Assembly (NCBI GenBank): GCA_027625915.1
Contig: JANTQA010000023.1
Span: 6,634,001 to 6,698,000, forward strand
Length of the DNA stretch: 64,000 nucleotides
Source: Anaeramoeba flamelloides
Taxonomy: Eukaryota; Metamonada; Anaeramoebidae
Direction of reading: 5' to 3'
The translations under genes and the position numbers were made by a program. A model generated the notes under the pieces. That model made no database searches, was not told the DNA's origin, and saw only the letters and a program-made list of their open reading frames with translations. How positions within the stretch are numbered: the first letter of the stretch is position 1; the number at the start of each line of letters is the position of its first letter. This document shows, one piece after another, positions 24,801 through 36,653 of this stretch.

Positions 24801-25215
24801 TGTCCTTTGTAGAAAAAGATTCCTGTGATTTTGGAAGTGTTAATTCAGCATATTTTACATCCATCCCTTCTTTTAAAGGGATCATACAGGACTTTTTGGA
24901 AAGCCCATCGACAACTACCATACATTGCGAACATTGCCCGTTTGCACAAAAGATCCCCTGTGGTGATCCGTCGCGAGTATGGAAACCAAAAACGGATTGC
25001 CCGTTTGCTATAAGCGAAGAGGAAAGTGCCTCTCCCTCATAACCTTGCAGCTTAACCCCATTCCAAGTGAAATCAACTTTTTTTTTTTCTGGTATTTCGA
25101 GGACAGGATGCTTATAAATGCGCCTGTCTTGAATTGGTTGAATAAAGGTTCGTGTTAGAATGTTCGTTGAACCATACGGCAAAATTCTTTTTGTGCTATT
25201 TAAGAGAGATTGCAT
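18857..25215 (-). CDS. Multi-iron-sulfur FAD/NAD(P) oxidoreductase with organelle-like presequence, 4 exons
   Basis: Exons (minus strand) are 25215-24753, 20990-20590, 20383-19654 and 19401-18857. Together they encode about 712 residues. Intron starts are GTTTGT, GTAAGT and GTAATT, and all junctions keep conserved motifs in frame. Domain order: a 2Fe-2S Fer2_4-type domain (FCANGQCSQC plus a later Cys), the FAD Rossmann motif (IIGGGPSG, split across intron 1), an NAD(P) motif (IVGGGNVGL), two 4Fe-4S-type clusters (PCDACTAACNHG and CDGCLKCVSECPG), then a BFD-like 2Fe-2S domain (VCRCERITAGEI..TRAGMGACGSKTC). Bacterial relatives are the sarcosine oxidase alpha / HCN synthase-like FAD oxidoreductases of anaerobes. 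Substrate is unknown. The first ~30 residues precede the bacterial-type start (HPVLEI), are rich in Arg, Ser and Thr and lack acidic residues early on. This looks like a mitochondrial or hydrogenosome presequence. Lateral origin from bacteria with later intron gain is my inference. Confidence 0.92.
22480..22950. mobile_element. 470-bp foldback in the oxidoreductase intron
   Basis: Arms 22480-22612 and 22812-22945 are reverse complements. TGATACCCTTTACAATATAT at 22581 matches the complement of ATATATTGTAAAAGGTATCA at 22831. A second, inner pair (AATAAAAATGTTTGAG and its complement) lies in the loop. No ORF or terminal target duplication was recognised. Confidence 0.7.
23744..23967. mobile_element. 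MITE family 2 (CAGTTAATTGCAAAATAAA ends), copy 1
   Basis: A 224-bp element with ~45-bp terminal inverted repeats containing TTTTCATTCAGCTTT. TA flanks lie at 23742-23743 and 23968-23969. It lies in an intron. Sister copies are at 26357-26580 and 48026-48247. TA targets and CAGT/CTGT ends suggest Tc1/mariner mobilisation in trans. Confidence 0.8.
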
Positions 25216-25620
25216 GTGGAAAAATGTTTTTGAAAATTTCGAAAAAAACAAGGAAAAATGATATTTGTTTTATCGCTTTCTGAATGTGGACTGTTCGGGG
25301 ACAAGAGTTAGACGTTTATTCTTGGTGAACCAAGGTTTGTCAAAGTTTTCTCGTTTATTATCAAAAATTGATTGGGTTATTTTTTCCCTCTTCGAAACTT
25401 CCAAAAATTATTTTTCTTTTTTTTAATTTTCTTTGCAAATTTCAATCAAACCCCAAAATTTTTGTTGGCTGTTGAGTTTTTTGAGACATAAAAAATTGGA
25501 AAAATTGAAATCTTGAATGAGGATAATTCTCAGACAACAAAGTTTTTAAAAAAATTTAGTTCATCCGTCGGTATAGTGAGTTATTTGTTTGTGAAAGTTC
25601 CATTTTTTAATCTTTTTCAT

Positions 25621-25787
25621 TACTGGTATTTGAATTCTAAATGGGAAAGAATTTTCACTTCCTTTTCCATATTTTTTTTTTATAAATATAGTTCTTAAAG
25701 AAAGAGGTTCTCGATCTATGTTCTCTTAAAAAAGAGAAATTAAAAATGAAGTGAAAAAAAATCCCATTTATTATTCAAATACCAGTA
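25621..25787. repeat. Hairpin repeat, arms about 40 bp
   Basis: TACTGGTATTTGAATTCTAA at 25621 pairs with the complement of the 25748-25787 segment, ending CAAATACCAGTA. The shared block continues as AAATGGGA..TTTTCACTTC. A related single arm is seen at about 47325-47390, next to another MITE. Confidence 0.6.
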
Positions 25788-26356
25788 GTAAATTATACTG
25801 AAAAAGTTGAAGAAAATGAGAAAAATATTCAACGGTCATGATGTAATATAAATTTAAACACCGTTGTTTAGGTGGTTATTACTTCTCCCAAATAAAGTTC
25901 AATTTTTCAAAAAATAAGAGTTCTTGTTTTTTATTTTTTTTATTCTTTTTTTTTATTTTTAATACTTTGGTTGTTCACAAAGAAGTTAAATTTGTTTACT
26001 TAATCCACGAAAATCTTTTCAACCACTCTCATGAATCCTTGTTGAACATTATTATTTTTTTTTTAAGGCGGTTGTGGTTTATTTTTTCTGCTCTTCTTTA
26101 CGAAGTCTGTTCATTTTACCATTTTGAAAAATCTTTTTGTAACATTCTTACTGAAAAAGATTTTTTGAGTACACCAGATATTGAAACTTTGAAACCAAAA
26201 TACTATTCCGTACTTATTTGTCAAAAGAACACAAAGTAAATTGGAGTTGAATCTTTAATTTTTGAAAACTTTTTGTTAAATTTTTTTGATGAACTTTTTG
26301 GTTTAATTATATTGTGTTTTAAAGCGAGGTCTATGTTCATACGAATGAGTAAAGAA

Positions 26357-26580
26357 CTCAAAATTTTAAAATAAAATGATCAAAATTTTCATTCAGCTTT
26401 CCAAAATAACCAAATCTCTCAAGAATTAAAACAAAATATCAAAGTTATCAACTCTATAAGGTGAAATCAATCATTTAGAAAGATTTATGGTATTGAAAAT
26501 TGAAATTTTATAGGATTTTAAAACCTTATTTTTTTGAAAGCCGAATGAAAATTTTGTTCTATTTATTTTGCAACAAATAG
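26357..26580. mobile_element. MITE family 2, copy 2
   Basis: 224 bp, same inverted terminal core (TCAAAATTTTCATTCAGCTT) as the copy at 23744. The right end abuts TA 26581-26582, which is also the left TA of the next element. The left end is degenerate. Confidence 0.75.
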
Positions 26581-26582
26581 TA

Positions 26583-27061
26583 CTGTAGTCAAAATAAAGC
26601 GTTACAAAAAAATATATTACTGGTTTCAAAATAAAAAGCGTGTTTTTTTGTTATAGTTGACCTATACATTAACCAATCAAAGAAACCAATAATAAACCCT
26701 AAAAAAATAAAGTACTGGTTTCTTAAAGTTCTATTATTTAAAAAGAAATTCTAAAAATGAAGGATCAAATTGGAAAATTTATCTCAAAAAATTTAGTTAA
26801 TTTTTAATAAAATTTTAATCCTCAAAAAAACAAAAAATTTCAAAAAAATCATCAAATATTATGAAAAATTTTCAACTATTTGCGTTCTTAATTTAAATTT
26901 TACTGAAAATAACCAGACCTTTACTTTCAAAATTGATTTGCACTTAAGTATACTATTTGGTAGTAGATTGGACGTTGCCTTGGTATAAGAATAAAAAAAA
27001 GCACGGATAATATTTTTAAACACGGATTATAGTCGTTGTGCACGCATTATTTTGACCACTG
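26583..27061 (+). mobile_element. MITE family 3 (CAGTGGTCAAAATAATGC ends), copy 1
   Basis: 479 bp. The left end is CTGTAGTCAAAATAAAGCG and the complement of the right end is CAGTGGTCAAAATAATGCG. TA flanks are at 26581-26582 and 27062-27063. A reverse-oriented copy at 47390-47878 matches along the whole length, and a degenerate copy lies at 49928-50511. There is no ORF, so it is nonautonomous. The TA target again suggests the Tc1/mariner group. Confidence 0.85.
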
Positions 27062-29143
27062 TAATCTAAGATACAAACCAAAAAAATTGACAGAGAAATT
27101 GCTTATTTGAAATAAATATTTTCTTATAGAAGACCAAACAAGAAAGATCACCTTTCCAGGATAAATTTGTTGAAATCAAGGTTGAAAAAAAAATTTTTAT
27201 GTCTAAAGTCTATTTTTTAAGATTGGTTTTCTTTACCCCCTTAGTTTTTTGGGTTTTTCCACACAATTCACCCCCTTGAATTTCTCACCCCATTACTCAA
27301 TAATCTGTTTTTTGAAAATATCTTTTTCGAAGAAATTTGTTTTCAAAATTTTTTTTTGAGATATTTTTTTCAAATTAAGTCAAAGACAAGATATTATTTC
27401 AATTATTAAAGGAAAAGGGATTGGCCACTCGAAGTAAAAAAAAAAAAAAAAAGCTCTAAATGATTCTACCCAAATAAAAAGACCAATTTTGAAAAAATGC
27501 AAAGTTATTTGTTGATATAAATTCTCTGAAAAATTACCCAAGACAAGATTTTTATTAAAAAAAAAATTCTAAATTTTTCTTTTTAATTTTTGATACCTAA
27601 AAATAGAAACAAAGGAACCAGATCTTTTTACTAAGAATTTAAATGAGTAAATGAATTTTTTTTTTAAATTATAGCTTCCTTTCTCTAAACATGATAAATG
27701 AATTTATCAATTTTAATCATAAACTTTGAAAATAACTACTCTATTATCTCTAAAGGATTTTTAAAAAAATAAGTTATTTGTATTTAATTGGGTTGTATAT
27801 TTAACTATTTTTGTATGTTTTATTTTCTTCAAATTGAAAAATTAAAAAAATTTCTTTAATCAATTATATAATTTGTTTCAATAAAAGGGATAACATAATA
27901 CACTCTTGTGTAATCTTTTCACATCACAATTAAAAAATAGAAATCTAAATGATGAAAAAATTGATCAAAAAGAAAATCGAAAAAAACTTTTTAATTTCTT
28001 AATCCAATCTAGGAATTTGATACAATTAATTCTTCTTGACTTTATTTTATTTTTTAATTCTTCACATGAGTTTTTATTTGAAATTTTTTTGAGAATGAAA
28101 TTGCTTGTTCTTTTTGAAGTATTTTCCACTTGAATTTTAATTTCAATTTTACTTTAATTCATCAAATTTTCATTTGGTTAGAGAAATATAACTTTTTTGA
28201 ATTGCTCCTCAGAAATATTGATTTATTGAATATTTTTATTTTATTTGGGAATAATTTATTTTTGGAAAAAATATAAACCAAAAATTATTCTGAATCTGAT
28301 TGATTTTTTTTTCAAATTTTTCCTCTATTTTTTAGTTGAATTTGTAGTATACATTTTATTATATTTGGATAATTTAAGCCACTTATTAACATTTTAAATA
28401 ATATTCTTGGATTACACTTAGTTTGTTAATATTATTTATCAAAAAAAAAAAAATAATAATAATAATAAATAAGAATGTGAAATTGAAAGTTAAAATTGTT
28501 TATTATCAAATTTTAGCCAGAAAAAATGTTACAATCAACCAAAATAAACCTTTTTGATTGTTTTTTGTGTTCATCCAAATTAAGAAGATAAAGAAGAAAT
28601 AAATTTTGATAAATGACTTTTAATTAAAATTGTATTTCGTTTCAAAGTTGATTTCAAAAAGTTTATTCTTCAAGAGGATTTTTCTTGTTTTTTCTTCTGA
28701 ATAATAAATATTCGTTTGAAAGCACACCCCCCCCAATTTAATTTTAAGTTGATAGTATGATTAATTTTAAGAATTACCATAAAGGGTGTTTCTTGATCTA
28801 AATCTAATTTAATACAAACAGAAAAAAATTGAAAAAATAGAAAAATTTAGGATTTCTAGATCTGAATTACTTTGGTTAGTTTTTCTTTTCAAAAATAGAG
28901 CACCGAATGATAGTTTGATATAAAAGTTTACAATTCACCAAAACTTATCTATTTTTCCCTCCTAGGTTTTGAAATTTCATTTTTTCTAAAATAAATAAAT
29001 AGACATACTTGTTCAAAATCTTCTAAAAATTTAATCCAAATATTCTATTTTATGTTTTCACAAAGTTCTATTGTTATTTTCGATCCAATTTATAAAGTAG
29101 ATTAAATAGCTCTTTAAAACACTCGTGGAAATTTTGAAAACAA

Positions 29144-29541
29144 CATCACAAGTAGGAATATGGTGTCTTAAAAAATAGAGTTTTTTTGATAAAAATTGAT
29201 TTTTCTGGATAAATAATTGAGTTTCATAATATTGATACAAATTGGGAATAGCAAAATTGAAACATAATCCTTTCATTAAGCTAAAAACGAATTCTAATTT
29301 GAGATCGTTTTCCAAATAGTTCAATTATGTTTTGTAAATTAAAATTTTTTTTGAAATCAAATTTGATCATTTTGAAAATCATTTTTGTCAATAAATCATG
29401 ATAAACTATAAAATAAAATGATAGACAAATTTACTTTTCATAATTTGTATCAATATTATGAAACTCAATTATTTATCCAGAAAAATCAATTTTTATCAAA
29501 AAAACTCTATTTTTTAAGACACCATATTCCTACTTGTGATG
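29144..29541. repeat. Perfect 100-bp inverted repeat with 198-bp spacer
   Basis: 29144-29243 and 29442-29541 are exact reverse complements over 100 bp as read. The left arm begins CATCACAAGTAGGAATATGG and ends ATTGATACAAATT. The match stops abruptly on both sides. Perfect identity in this fast-drifting AT-rich DNA points to a recent event or gene conversion. If transcribed it would form a 100-bp double-stranded RNA stem. Confidence 0.85.
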
Positions 29542-30256
29542 AAATTTGATTAGAATTTTGTTAAAAAAAATATTTTATAAATTTAAATTTAATTTTCAGA
29601 TTTCGTGTTTATAATGTTTAGTAATATATTCTTTCCCATTTTTGAGATACTTTTTTAAAACAAATAAGATTCCATTTTTTATTTATTTTATTTTTATTTT
29701 ATTTTACTTTATTCATTGATGAAAAAAGAAGATTAAACTTGGTTAACTAAAAAAAAAAAAGGGATATACTTACAAATATAAAATCATCCCTTGTTATGAA
29801 AAATTTTTGAAAATAGGAAAAAGAAAAAAAAAATTGTGAACTTTCTTTCTATTAAATTGTTATTTCACCAAAGAAAAAGAATTGGAAAGACTTTAAATCA
29901 ACCAAGATACTTGGGTTAAATTAAAAAAATAACAATAAATAATCTGGATTTTTAATTTTATTTTAGGAATTAATAACCTTATTTCACTTTTTAATATTTT
30001 TAATTTAAAAAAAAAATTAAAAGGATTTTGTTTATTTTCTTTATTTTTAAACTACAAAGTTTAAAGTTATTTTTATTGTATTTTTTGGTACCATAAAATT
30101 TTCTTGAGAGTAAGGGGAAGGGGTAAATAATTTCTGATTCTTCAATTCGAAACAAGATATTCAAAAAAAAAAAAAAAAAAAAAATTCACCAAATTTAAAT
30201 AAAAATATAAAAAATGTCGGAAATATTCTAGACTGGAAAGGAACATACTTTCTTAA

Positions 30257-31188
30257 GGGACTAGTCTATATTAATTTTTTAGGTAAATTTAATAGAGATT
30301 TAGAATTTTTTTTGCCAATTACTTAGATTTCAAATCAAAGTGAAAAACTTCTTAGTATAGTAATGAAATCTCGATAAATGACATTCATTTAATTTAGTTA
30401 TTGTTTTTATAGAAATAAACAATTTTTCCTTTTTTTCACTTTTTTGAAAGTTGCTTTTTTTCAAATTTTTGCAAAAATACAAAAAATAAAAAAAAATATG
30501 AGCAAGAAAGCAAAACCTTGTTATGTTTGTGGAAGGCGTACAAAAAATAGTTTGAAAAATAAAACTAAAAAGGTTTTTTTCGATCTGCATGAAAAAAAAA
30601 GTTTGATTCGAAAAAAATAGGCAATATATGCTTTACTCTTGATAAAAGTTTTTCTTTCTTTTCTTGTACCATTCTTTTTTTTTCATGAATCTACTTTTTG
30701 AATTTACACTCTTTAGTTTTTGTTGACTTTAAAGTTTTTTTAAGTGTTCCCAAATTATCATTCCAAAAGTTTTTGTCAGAGTCAAAAAAAATCAGAGAAA
30801 AGAATAAGAACTATTTTTTAAAAAAGTAATTATTGATAAAACAAATTGAGTTCTTTATGAGTTAAGTTGGATGAATAGAAGTGAAAGAGAAAATATTCAC
30901 CAGTTTTAAATTATTTTTTCGTTTTTCCAAATGAGAATAAATATTAATTTTGAGAAAATAATTATTCAAGATTAAAATTTTCTTTTTTGTTCTTTTTTCT
31001 TTCTTTTATTTAAAAAAATTTTTCAAAAGTCACTTTTTTTGACAGAATTGTAAACTTTTAAAAAAATAAGAACTAAAAGTTCTAACATTGAAAAAAACCG
31101 TCTATTTTCAATTTTAAACATATTTCAAGATAAGGATTCCTTATTTAGTTATTGGTCAAAAAAAAAAAAATTAATAGAGACTAGTCCC
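30257..31188. mobile_element. TTAA-flanked nonautonomous DNA transposon, 932 bp
   Basis: The ends are GGGACTAGTCTATATTAATT on the left, and the complement of the right end is GGGACTAGTCTCTATTAATT: 24 or more bp of inverted repeat with one or two differences. Both ends are flanked by TTAA (30253-30256 and 31189-31192). A TTAA target is characteristic of piggyBac; PIF/Harbinger (TTA/TAA with GGG-type ends) is the alternative. No transposase ORF is seen inside. Confidence 0.75.
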
Positions 31189-32072
31189 TTAATATAATTA
31201 AATTACACTTTTGGATTAAATAAATTTCAAAAATAATACTACAAAATATTACTTCAGACATAACAAACTATCCTGAATTGTTTTCCTATCAATCATTTGT
31301 TGTCGATATAGGTTTTTAAAAAGATAAAAATGAGAATAAGAAATCTCAAACTCAAAGAAAAATTTCATAAATGGGTTAATATAAAAACATATCCTTATAA
31401 TATATATCAAAAATAATATTTTATTTTTTAAAGATTAATTCTTATGTGGTTTCTCAGAGAATTTTCGATTTTTATAACCATTTTGGTTTCATAAACTTTA
31501 TTTTTTGAAAATCAGAAAAAATTCTTGAATATCAATTTATTAAGAAAATTTTTTTTCCAATACAAACTTTATTATTCTTTTATTCAACTTTTTAAAAATC
31601 CACATCAGCATCAAATTTTGATAGGAAAAAATTTCAGGCTAACTTTATAAAAATTGTTGTGTTTTGAAGAATTGATAATATAAAAAAAAAAATAGCATCT
31701 ACCAAGGATATTGAAAAAAAAAAAAAAAAAAAAACAATAAGAATAAAAAATGGTAAAAAATTCAGAAAGAATAGAGTGATCTATTTTTAAATTGTTTTAT
31801 TTATAGTTATTCAATTTTGAGTAAATAATAAATTTTAAACTGATAAAGTATCAAAAAATAGTATATAATAAGAAATATATTAATAGAAAGAAAAAGATGA
31901 AAAAAAAAAAGATTTTCAAAATGCTTTTTGATTGTCAATACCAAATGATAATTCAATTATATATGTATATAGATATATATAAATAAAATTAAAAATATTG
32001 GAATGAAGAATCATTAATTTGCATAATATTATATATATCTCACTATACATATATATCAGGGATCTAAAGAAT

Positions 32073-33110
32073 TTAATCTTCTTCATTAACATATTCACCA
32101 ATGGAAGCTTGGGAATTTTTGAGTGCTCTTTTAGTGAAAGCTTTTTGGAGGTTTTCTTTATTTTCGGTTTTACCTTTCCAGGCTTCGAGAGCAGATCTTT
32201 GTAAAGCTCTACCGTATGAAAATGAGATGTACCATGGGCAAATTTTTGGGTTTTTGTTTTTAATTTTGTTAATTTTGTCAAGGTTGATTGTTGAAGAGAG
32301 TTCGTCTTGGCCACCGGATAAGAAGAAGATACCTGGTAAGCTTGTTGGGAGGGTTTCTGTGAATAATTGGAAGGTCTTTTCGGCAATTAAATCGTATTTT
32401 TTTTCTTGAAGAGCTTTTTTGGTGTAGATCATATTTGGCTTAAGGATCATGTATCTTAAGTCAACTTTGTGTAAGTTTAATTGTCTGAAGGTTTCTGTTA
32501 AAACCCATTTGGTTACTCTGTATGCATCTTCCATGTCTTGTGGATCTTCGATGGTGCTTACGAGTACTTCTGGTTCAACGATTGGGACTAAGCCGTTTTC
32601 TTGGGCAATTTTGGCTTGTCTGGCTTGTACCATGGCATTCCAAGAGACGGAAAGAGAGGATGGGCATTTGGTGTTAATGTGGAAGGCAGATCTGAATTTG
32701 GTGAATCTACATCCGGCCTTGAAAACTTTTTGGCATCTGACAGCCAAGTTGTCAAGTCCTTGTGTGACTGTGTCCTTGTCATATCCTTCAAGTGGTCTTA
32801 AACCAGTGTCGGATTTCCATCCAGCAACGGCTCCAGATTGTCTAATGATTTCTGGGAATAAGACACCTTCGCTGGTCTTTTGGAAAACTTGTTCTTCGTA
32901 TAAGATGACACCTGAAATGTATTTACCAAAGTTTGGGGTGCTAAAGAGATAGTCTCTGTAACATCTTCTGTTTTCTTCGGTGTTTTCAACATCAATGAGA
33001 TCGAATCTCTTTCCAATGGTTCCGACAGATTCATCAGCAGCAAGAATTCCTCTTCCTGGGGTACACATGATTTTGATGGTTTCAGCAAGTACTTCTTCGA
33101 ATTGGGACAT
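32073..33110 (-). CDS. Fructose-bisphosphate aldolase, class I
   Basis: Glycolytic enzyme that reversibly cleaves fructose 1,6-bisphosphate to dihydroxyacetone phosphate and glyceraldehyde 3-phosphate through a Schiff base. A single-exon ORF of 345 codons with an ATG start, close to the usual ~360 residues. Motifs: GRGILAADES (residues 19-28), ENTEENRR (42-49), IVEPE (177-181), LKPNM with the Schiff-base lysine at 224, FLSGGQ (263-268) and FSYGRALQ (297-304). Lys99 and Lys138 correspond to the catalytic-pocket lysines 107 and 146 of the muscle enzyme. The C-terminus ends YVNEED, and the final tyrosine of animal aldolases is missing. GC content is much higher than the surroundings, as expected of a highly expressed gene, and this creates shadow ORFs on both strands. 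No intron is seen. A poly-A/T-rich stretch precedes the ATG. Confidence 0.97.
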   Translation of the reverse strand: MSQFEEVLAETIKIMCTPGRGILAADESVGTIGKRFDLIDVENTEENRRCYRDYLFSTPNFGKYISGVILYEEQVFQKTSEGVLFPEIIRQSGAVAGWKSDTGLRPLEGYDKDTVTQGLDNLAVRCQKVFKAGCRFTKFRSAFHINTKCPSSLSVSWNAMVQARQAKIAQENGLVPIVEPEVLVSTIEDPQDMEDAYRVTKWVLTETFRQLNLHKVDLRYMILKPNMIYTKKALQEKKYDLIAEKTFQLFTETLPTSLPGIFFLSGGQDELSSTINLDKINKIKNKNPKICPWYISFSYGRALQRSALEAWKGKTENKENLQKAFTKRALKNSQASIGEYVNEED

Positions 33111-34704
33111 TTGGTTGAATTATAATTTACTATTAAAAAAAGAATTTATAAAAAAAAGAAAAGAGCAAAGATAAATAAAAAAAAAAAAAAATAAATTTAA
33201 TCAAAAAAAAAGATTTTAATGAAAAAAAAAAGGGAAAAAAGGAAGATAAAAAATAAAATAAAAAAAAAAAAAGTTAAAAAAGAAAAAAAAGGTTTACTTT
33301 TTAGAGTTTAAGAAAAAAAATGAGTAAAGTGAACAACTAATATCCTTTTTATTCAAAAATTCATGAAAATTTAAGCACAACTTTTGGTTCTTTCTTGTTT
33401 TTGTTGTTACTTAAAACCTATCAAAATTTTTATTCAAAAAGTCTTTGTTTTTGTTTTTTTGGTTCTTTCTATTGTTCCAGAAAGAATTGTTTCTTTCACG
33501 GACAAATTATTATTTATTTTTTTTTGATCACGTTGATTTTTAGTAGTTGAACTTTCTTTTTACTTTGAATTTTCAAAAAGCAAACCTAATTTTTTTACTA
33601 CTATTTTTCGAATATTGGAAAAGTGTTAAAAACTTTCATTTTTAAGGCTTGTCTTGTCTCTTTCCTGATTTTACTCAATTTTTTTGACTCTGTCAATTCA
33701 AATCATAAACATAAATAGAACAAAACAATATTTTGTATTATTTTTTGATGTAATAGTTTGAGTGCTGTTTACACTATTTTCTTCTTCTTTTGAGTTTGTT
33801 GTTTTTGTTTACAATCTAAAATAGTTGTCTATTCAATTAATTGAATAAATTCCTCAAATTAATAATTCTTTTTGCTTTTATATACATTTACAAAGCTTTT
33901 GGTCTTTAAACAAATGACATATTTGGAATTATTTTTTTTTTTGAATTATAAGGTTTTTTCTTTTGGTAATTTCATCAAAATACTTTATATTCGTCATCGA
34001 ATTGTTGTCCATATCTTTCATAATTTGATTGATTTCTTTTGAGAAAAATTGTGTTTTTTTATGAATAAAGAATTTGCAAATTTAATAGTGCTGCTTGGGT
34101 GAATGAAGGCCATTTTATCTTTTTTTATTTATTTTTTTGTTGATCATCAATAAGTTGGTGGGAGATTCTTGAATATTAAAATGTTGTTCTTTCTTATTTT
34201 CTTGTCTATTTAAAAATTTGAATAAAAAATTAAAAAAAAAACAATTAAAAAAGAGAAATTTTTGAAAAAATGAATATTTAAATTATTTTGGATAGAATAT
34301 TCTTGTAAAAATACACCCAAATTCAACAGTAAAAATAAGAAACTTTTGATTTTGAAGTAAAAAAAAATTATCAAAATATTTTTTTTTTCAAGGATGTCCT
34401 AATCTGACCACTAATAACATTCTTTTATATATTTTACTTTTTAATTTTTTCAAAAAACCAGAAGAATTTTTTTTTTGTTTTTTTGAGTAAAGTATTAAAT
34501 TATGATCATTTTTCAAAAATAAATAACTAAAATAAACATTGTACTTTTTTTTTTTCATGTTGTTTTAAATTAGAATATAAACTCACTTTTTAACTTATAA
34601 CCGAGACTATCTTTAAGATATAAATCTGAAACAAAAATTAAAGTAAAAAAAAATTTTAAGAAAAGGATCATTTATTCAGTTTTTCATTTATAAAATTATT
34701 TTAC

Positions 34705-34791
34705 TACGATCTATATTTTGTGCTTTCATTTGGGATTTTTATTCAATCTTAATTTTCGTTGAAGTTTGTGCCTTAAAAGTGAAACTAAATG
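34705..34791. mobile_element. MITE family 1, half copy
   Basis: Matches the right half of the family 1 element: ATTTTGTGC..TTTGGGATTTTTAT and GTTTGTGCCTTAAAAGTG, ending at a TA (34792-34793). The left half is absent or too diverged to see. Confidence 0.65.
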
Positions 34792-36653
34792 TATTATTTA
34801 AATTACAGTTTACTTTCTTCTCTTTTCGAATTGAAAATTTACTAATTTAAAGATATTTATCAACCCAAAAAGTTAACATATTCCTTTATTTTGTTTTCTC
34901 AATTCTTAAATCAACAAAAAAAAGTTAAACCTTTGAATTTCTTTCTCTTGGACTTTTCAAACACATGTATTTTTTGAATTATCATGTTTATTCAATAAAT
35001 TATGTCACAAATAAAAAGAAAATTAGAACTGAATTTCAAAAAACCATGTTTGGATAAAAAAGAAGTTTTATTGAATTGTAGACCTTAATATATCGAGTTT
35101 TTTTTTTCTCTCACTCATTTTAAATCAGTATGTTTATTATCATCAAAAATCTTAATTAAAAACTTATATAGACAATTCCTTGCTACACACTATTGGAATA
35201 TACAATATTTTATTTGAAATAAAATAAATATTAATCAGCAATTTTTTTTGCACAAAACTGATGAATTTAACTTTCTTTTTAAACAAGTTATTAGAAACAT
35301 AGTTTGAAAAAATTGTAAATTTTTGTTGGATGTTTGTTTATCAACTTTTATTTTAACAATGTAATGTATTTGATAATTGTTCTTTTTTTTTTTTTTTTTT
35401 TCAGTTCAAAACAGAGTTTTTTTTTGATGAAGATTAACTGTGATAATTGAAAAATGTTTTTTTTTAATTTGACAAATTCGAAAAATTTAAAAGGAATATC
35501 ATTTTTTTCAAAATTCATTAACAAATACCAAGTTGACAAAAATTCACTATCAGAAAATATGTTTAGAAAAGTTTTTAACAAAATGAATCCAATACAATTG
35601 TTTTATTTATTTACAATGGATTAACTCAAATTTATTCATTCAAAAGTTAAACGAAAACTTTACAAATAATTTAAATTTTATTTTCTTGAAGATCTAAAAA
35701 CTATTTTATACTTTTGACTTAATTTTTTTCATCAGAAGTTACTTCAAAACAAAATTTACTCCAAGAGTGGTAATTTTTTTTTAAGATATTCTCGATTAAT
35801 TTGTAGTTAGTATATTTAAAACTTTTGTATCAAAAAAAAAAAATAAAAACAGAAAAAAAACCTATTTTAATCTAAATTCTCATAAATAGCCAATACAAAA
35901 GTTGAAATTATAAAGGAATGGTATATTTTTGAATTTTAAAAAACAACTATGATAAAAAACTTATCTTTATTATTACTGTGAAAATATCCTATGATTATTT
36001 ACAATTTTATCTAAAAACACAATCAGGAATTTTAATAATACCTCTCTACCTATATAATTTCAAATTAATTTTGTTATTATCTTTAAAAATATTTTCAGTT
36101 AATAATTAACAAGAAACATTTGTGAGAACTTTACAATAAATATTTTCATTTATTTCTTTTAAAGAAAATATGTTTCAAATCATAAGAGATCAGGTTATTT
36201 TTATTCAAAATGTTTTCCAGGACTTATAAAACCCAAAACGGTTAACACTCAAACCAAAAATAACTCTTTTGTATTATTTAATTCCTCCTTAAAGTGAAAT
36301 TGTTAAAAAAGATTCCAAAAATTTATTACAATTAAATTTTTCATTTTTTCTTTTTGTACTTTTTTCAATAATTGTCAATAAATTTGCTTTTAAGATGAGT
36401 TGTAAAATTCCCTTTCAAGAAACATCACGAATCTTTTACTCGACCCTTTTTTAAAAATTTCTCTTCAATAATAAAAATAACAAATAAAAAACATTAGATT
36501 TTTCCAACCAATATACACCAAAACTCCAAACTAATACCTTTTTAATTCAAAAAATCCCAAATAATATTCACAAGTATTCAATTCAATTGGAGGTACGATT
36601 TCACTTTCTTTTTGTTTTAAATTTTTTTGTCGAGATCGGGACGTTGTTGATCT

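Larger units (their letters stand above)
25216..32072. other. Intergenic, transposon-rich
   Basis: 6.9 kb lying upstream of the oxidoreductase gene and downstream of the aldolase gene. It holds a hairpin (25621-25787), two adjoining MITEs (26357-26580, 26583-27061), a perfect inverted repeat (29144-29541) and a TTAA-flanked element (30257-31188). The open stretch at 25967-26239 (ending ..LICQKNTK) has mixed composition but no ATG start and no domain. No gene was recognised. Confidence 0.5.

Noticed and set aside
25967-26239. 90-codon plus-strand frame
   Set aside because: Starts with a non-ATG codon, lies among repeats, and shows no domain.
32101-32952. Several ORFs on both strands overlapping the aldolase
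   Set aside because: They are shadows of the GC-richer aldolase coding sequence; only the minus-strand 345-codon frame has family motifs.
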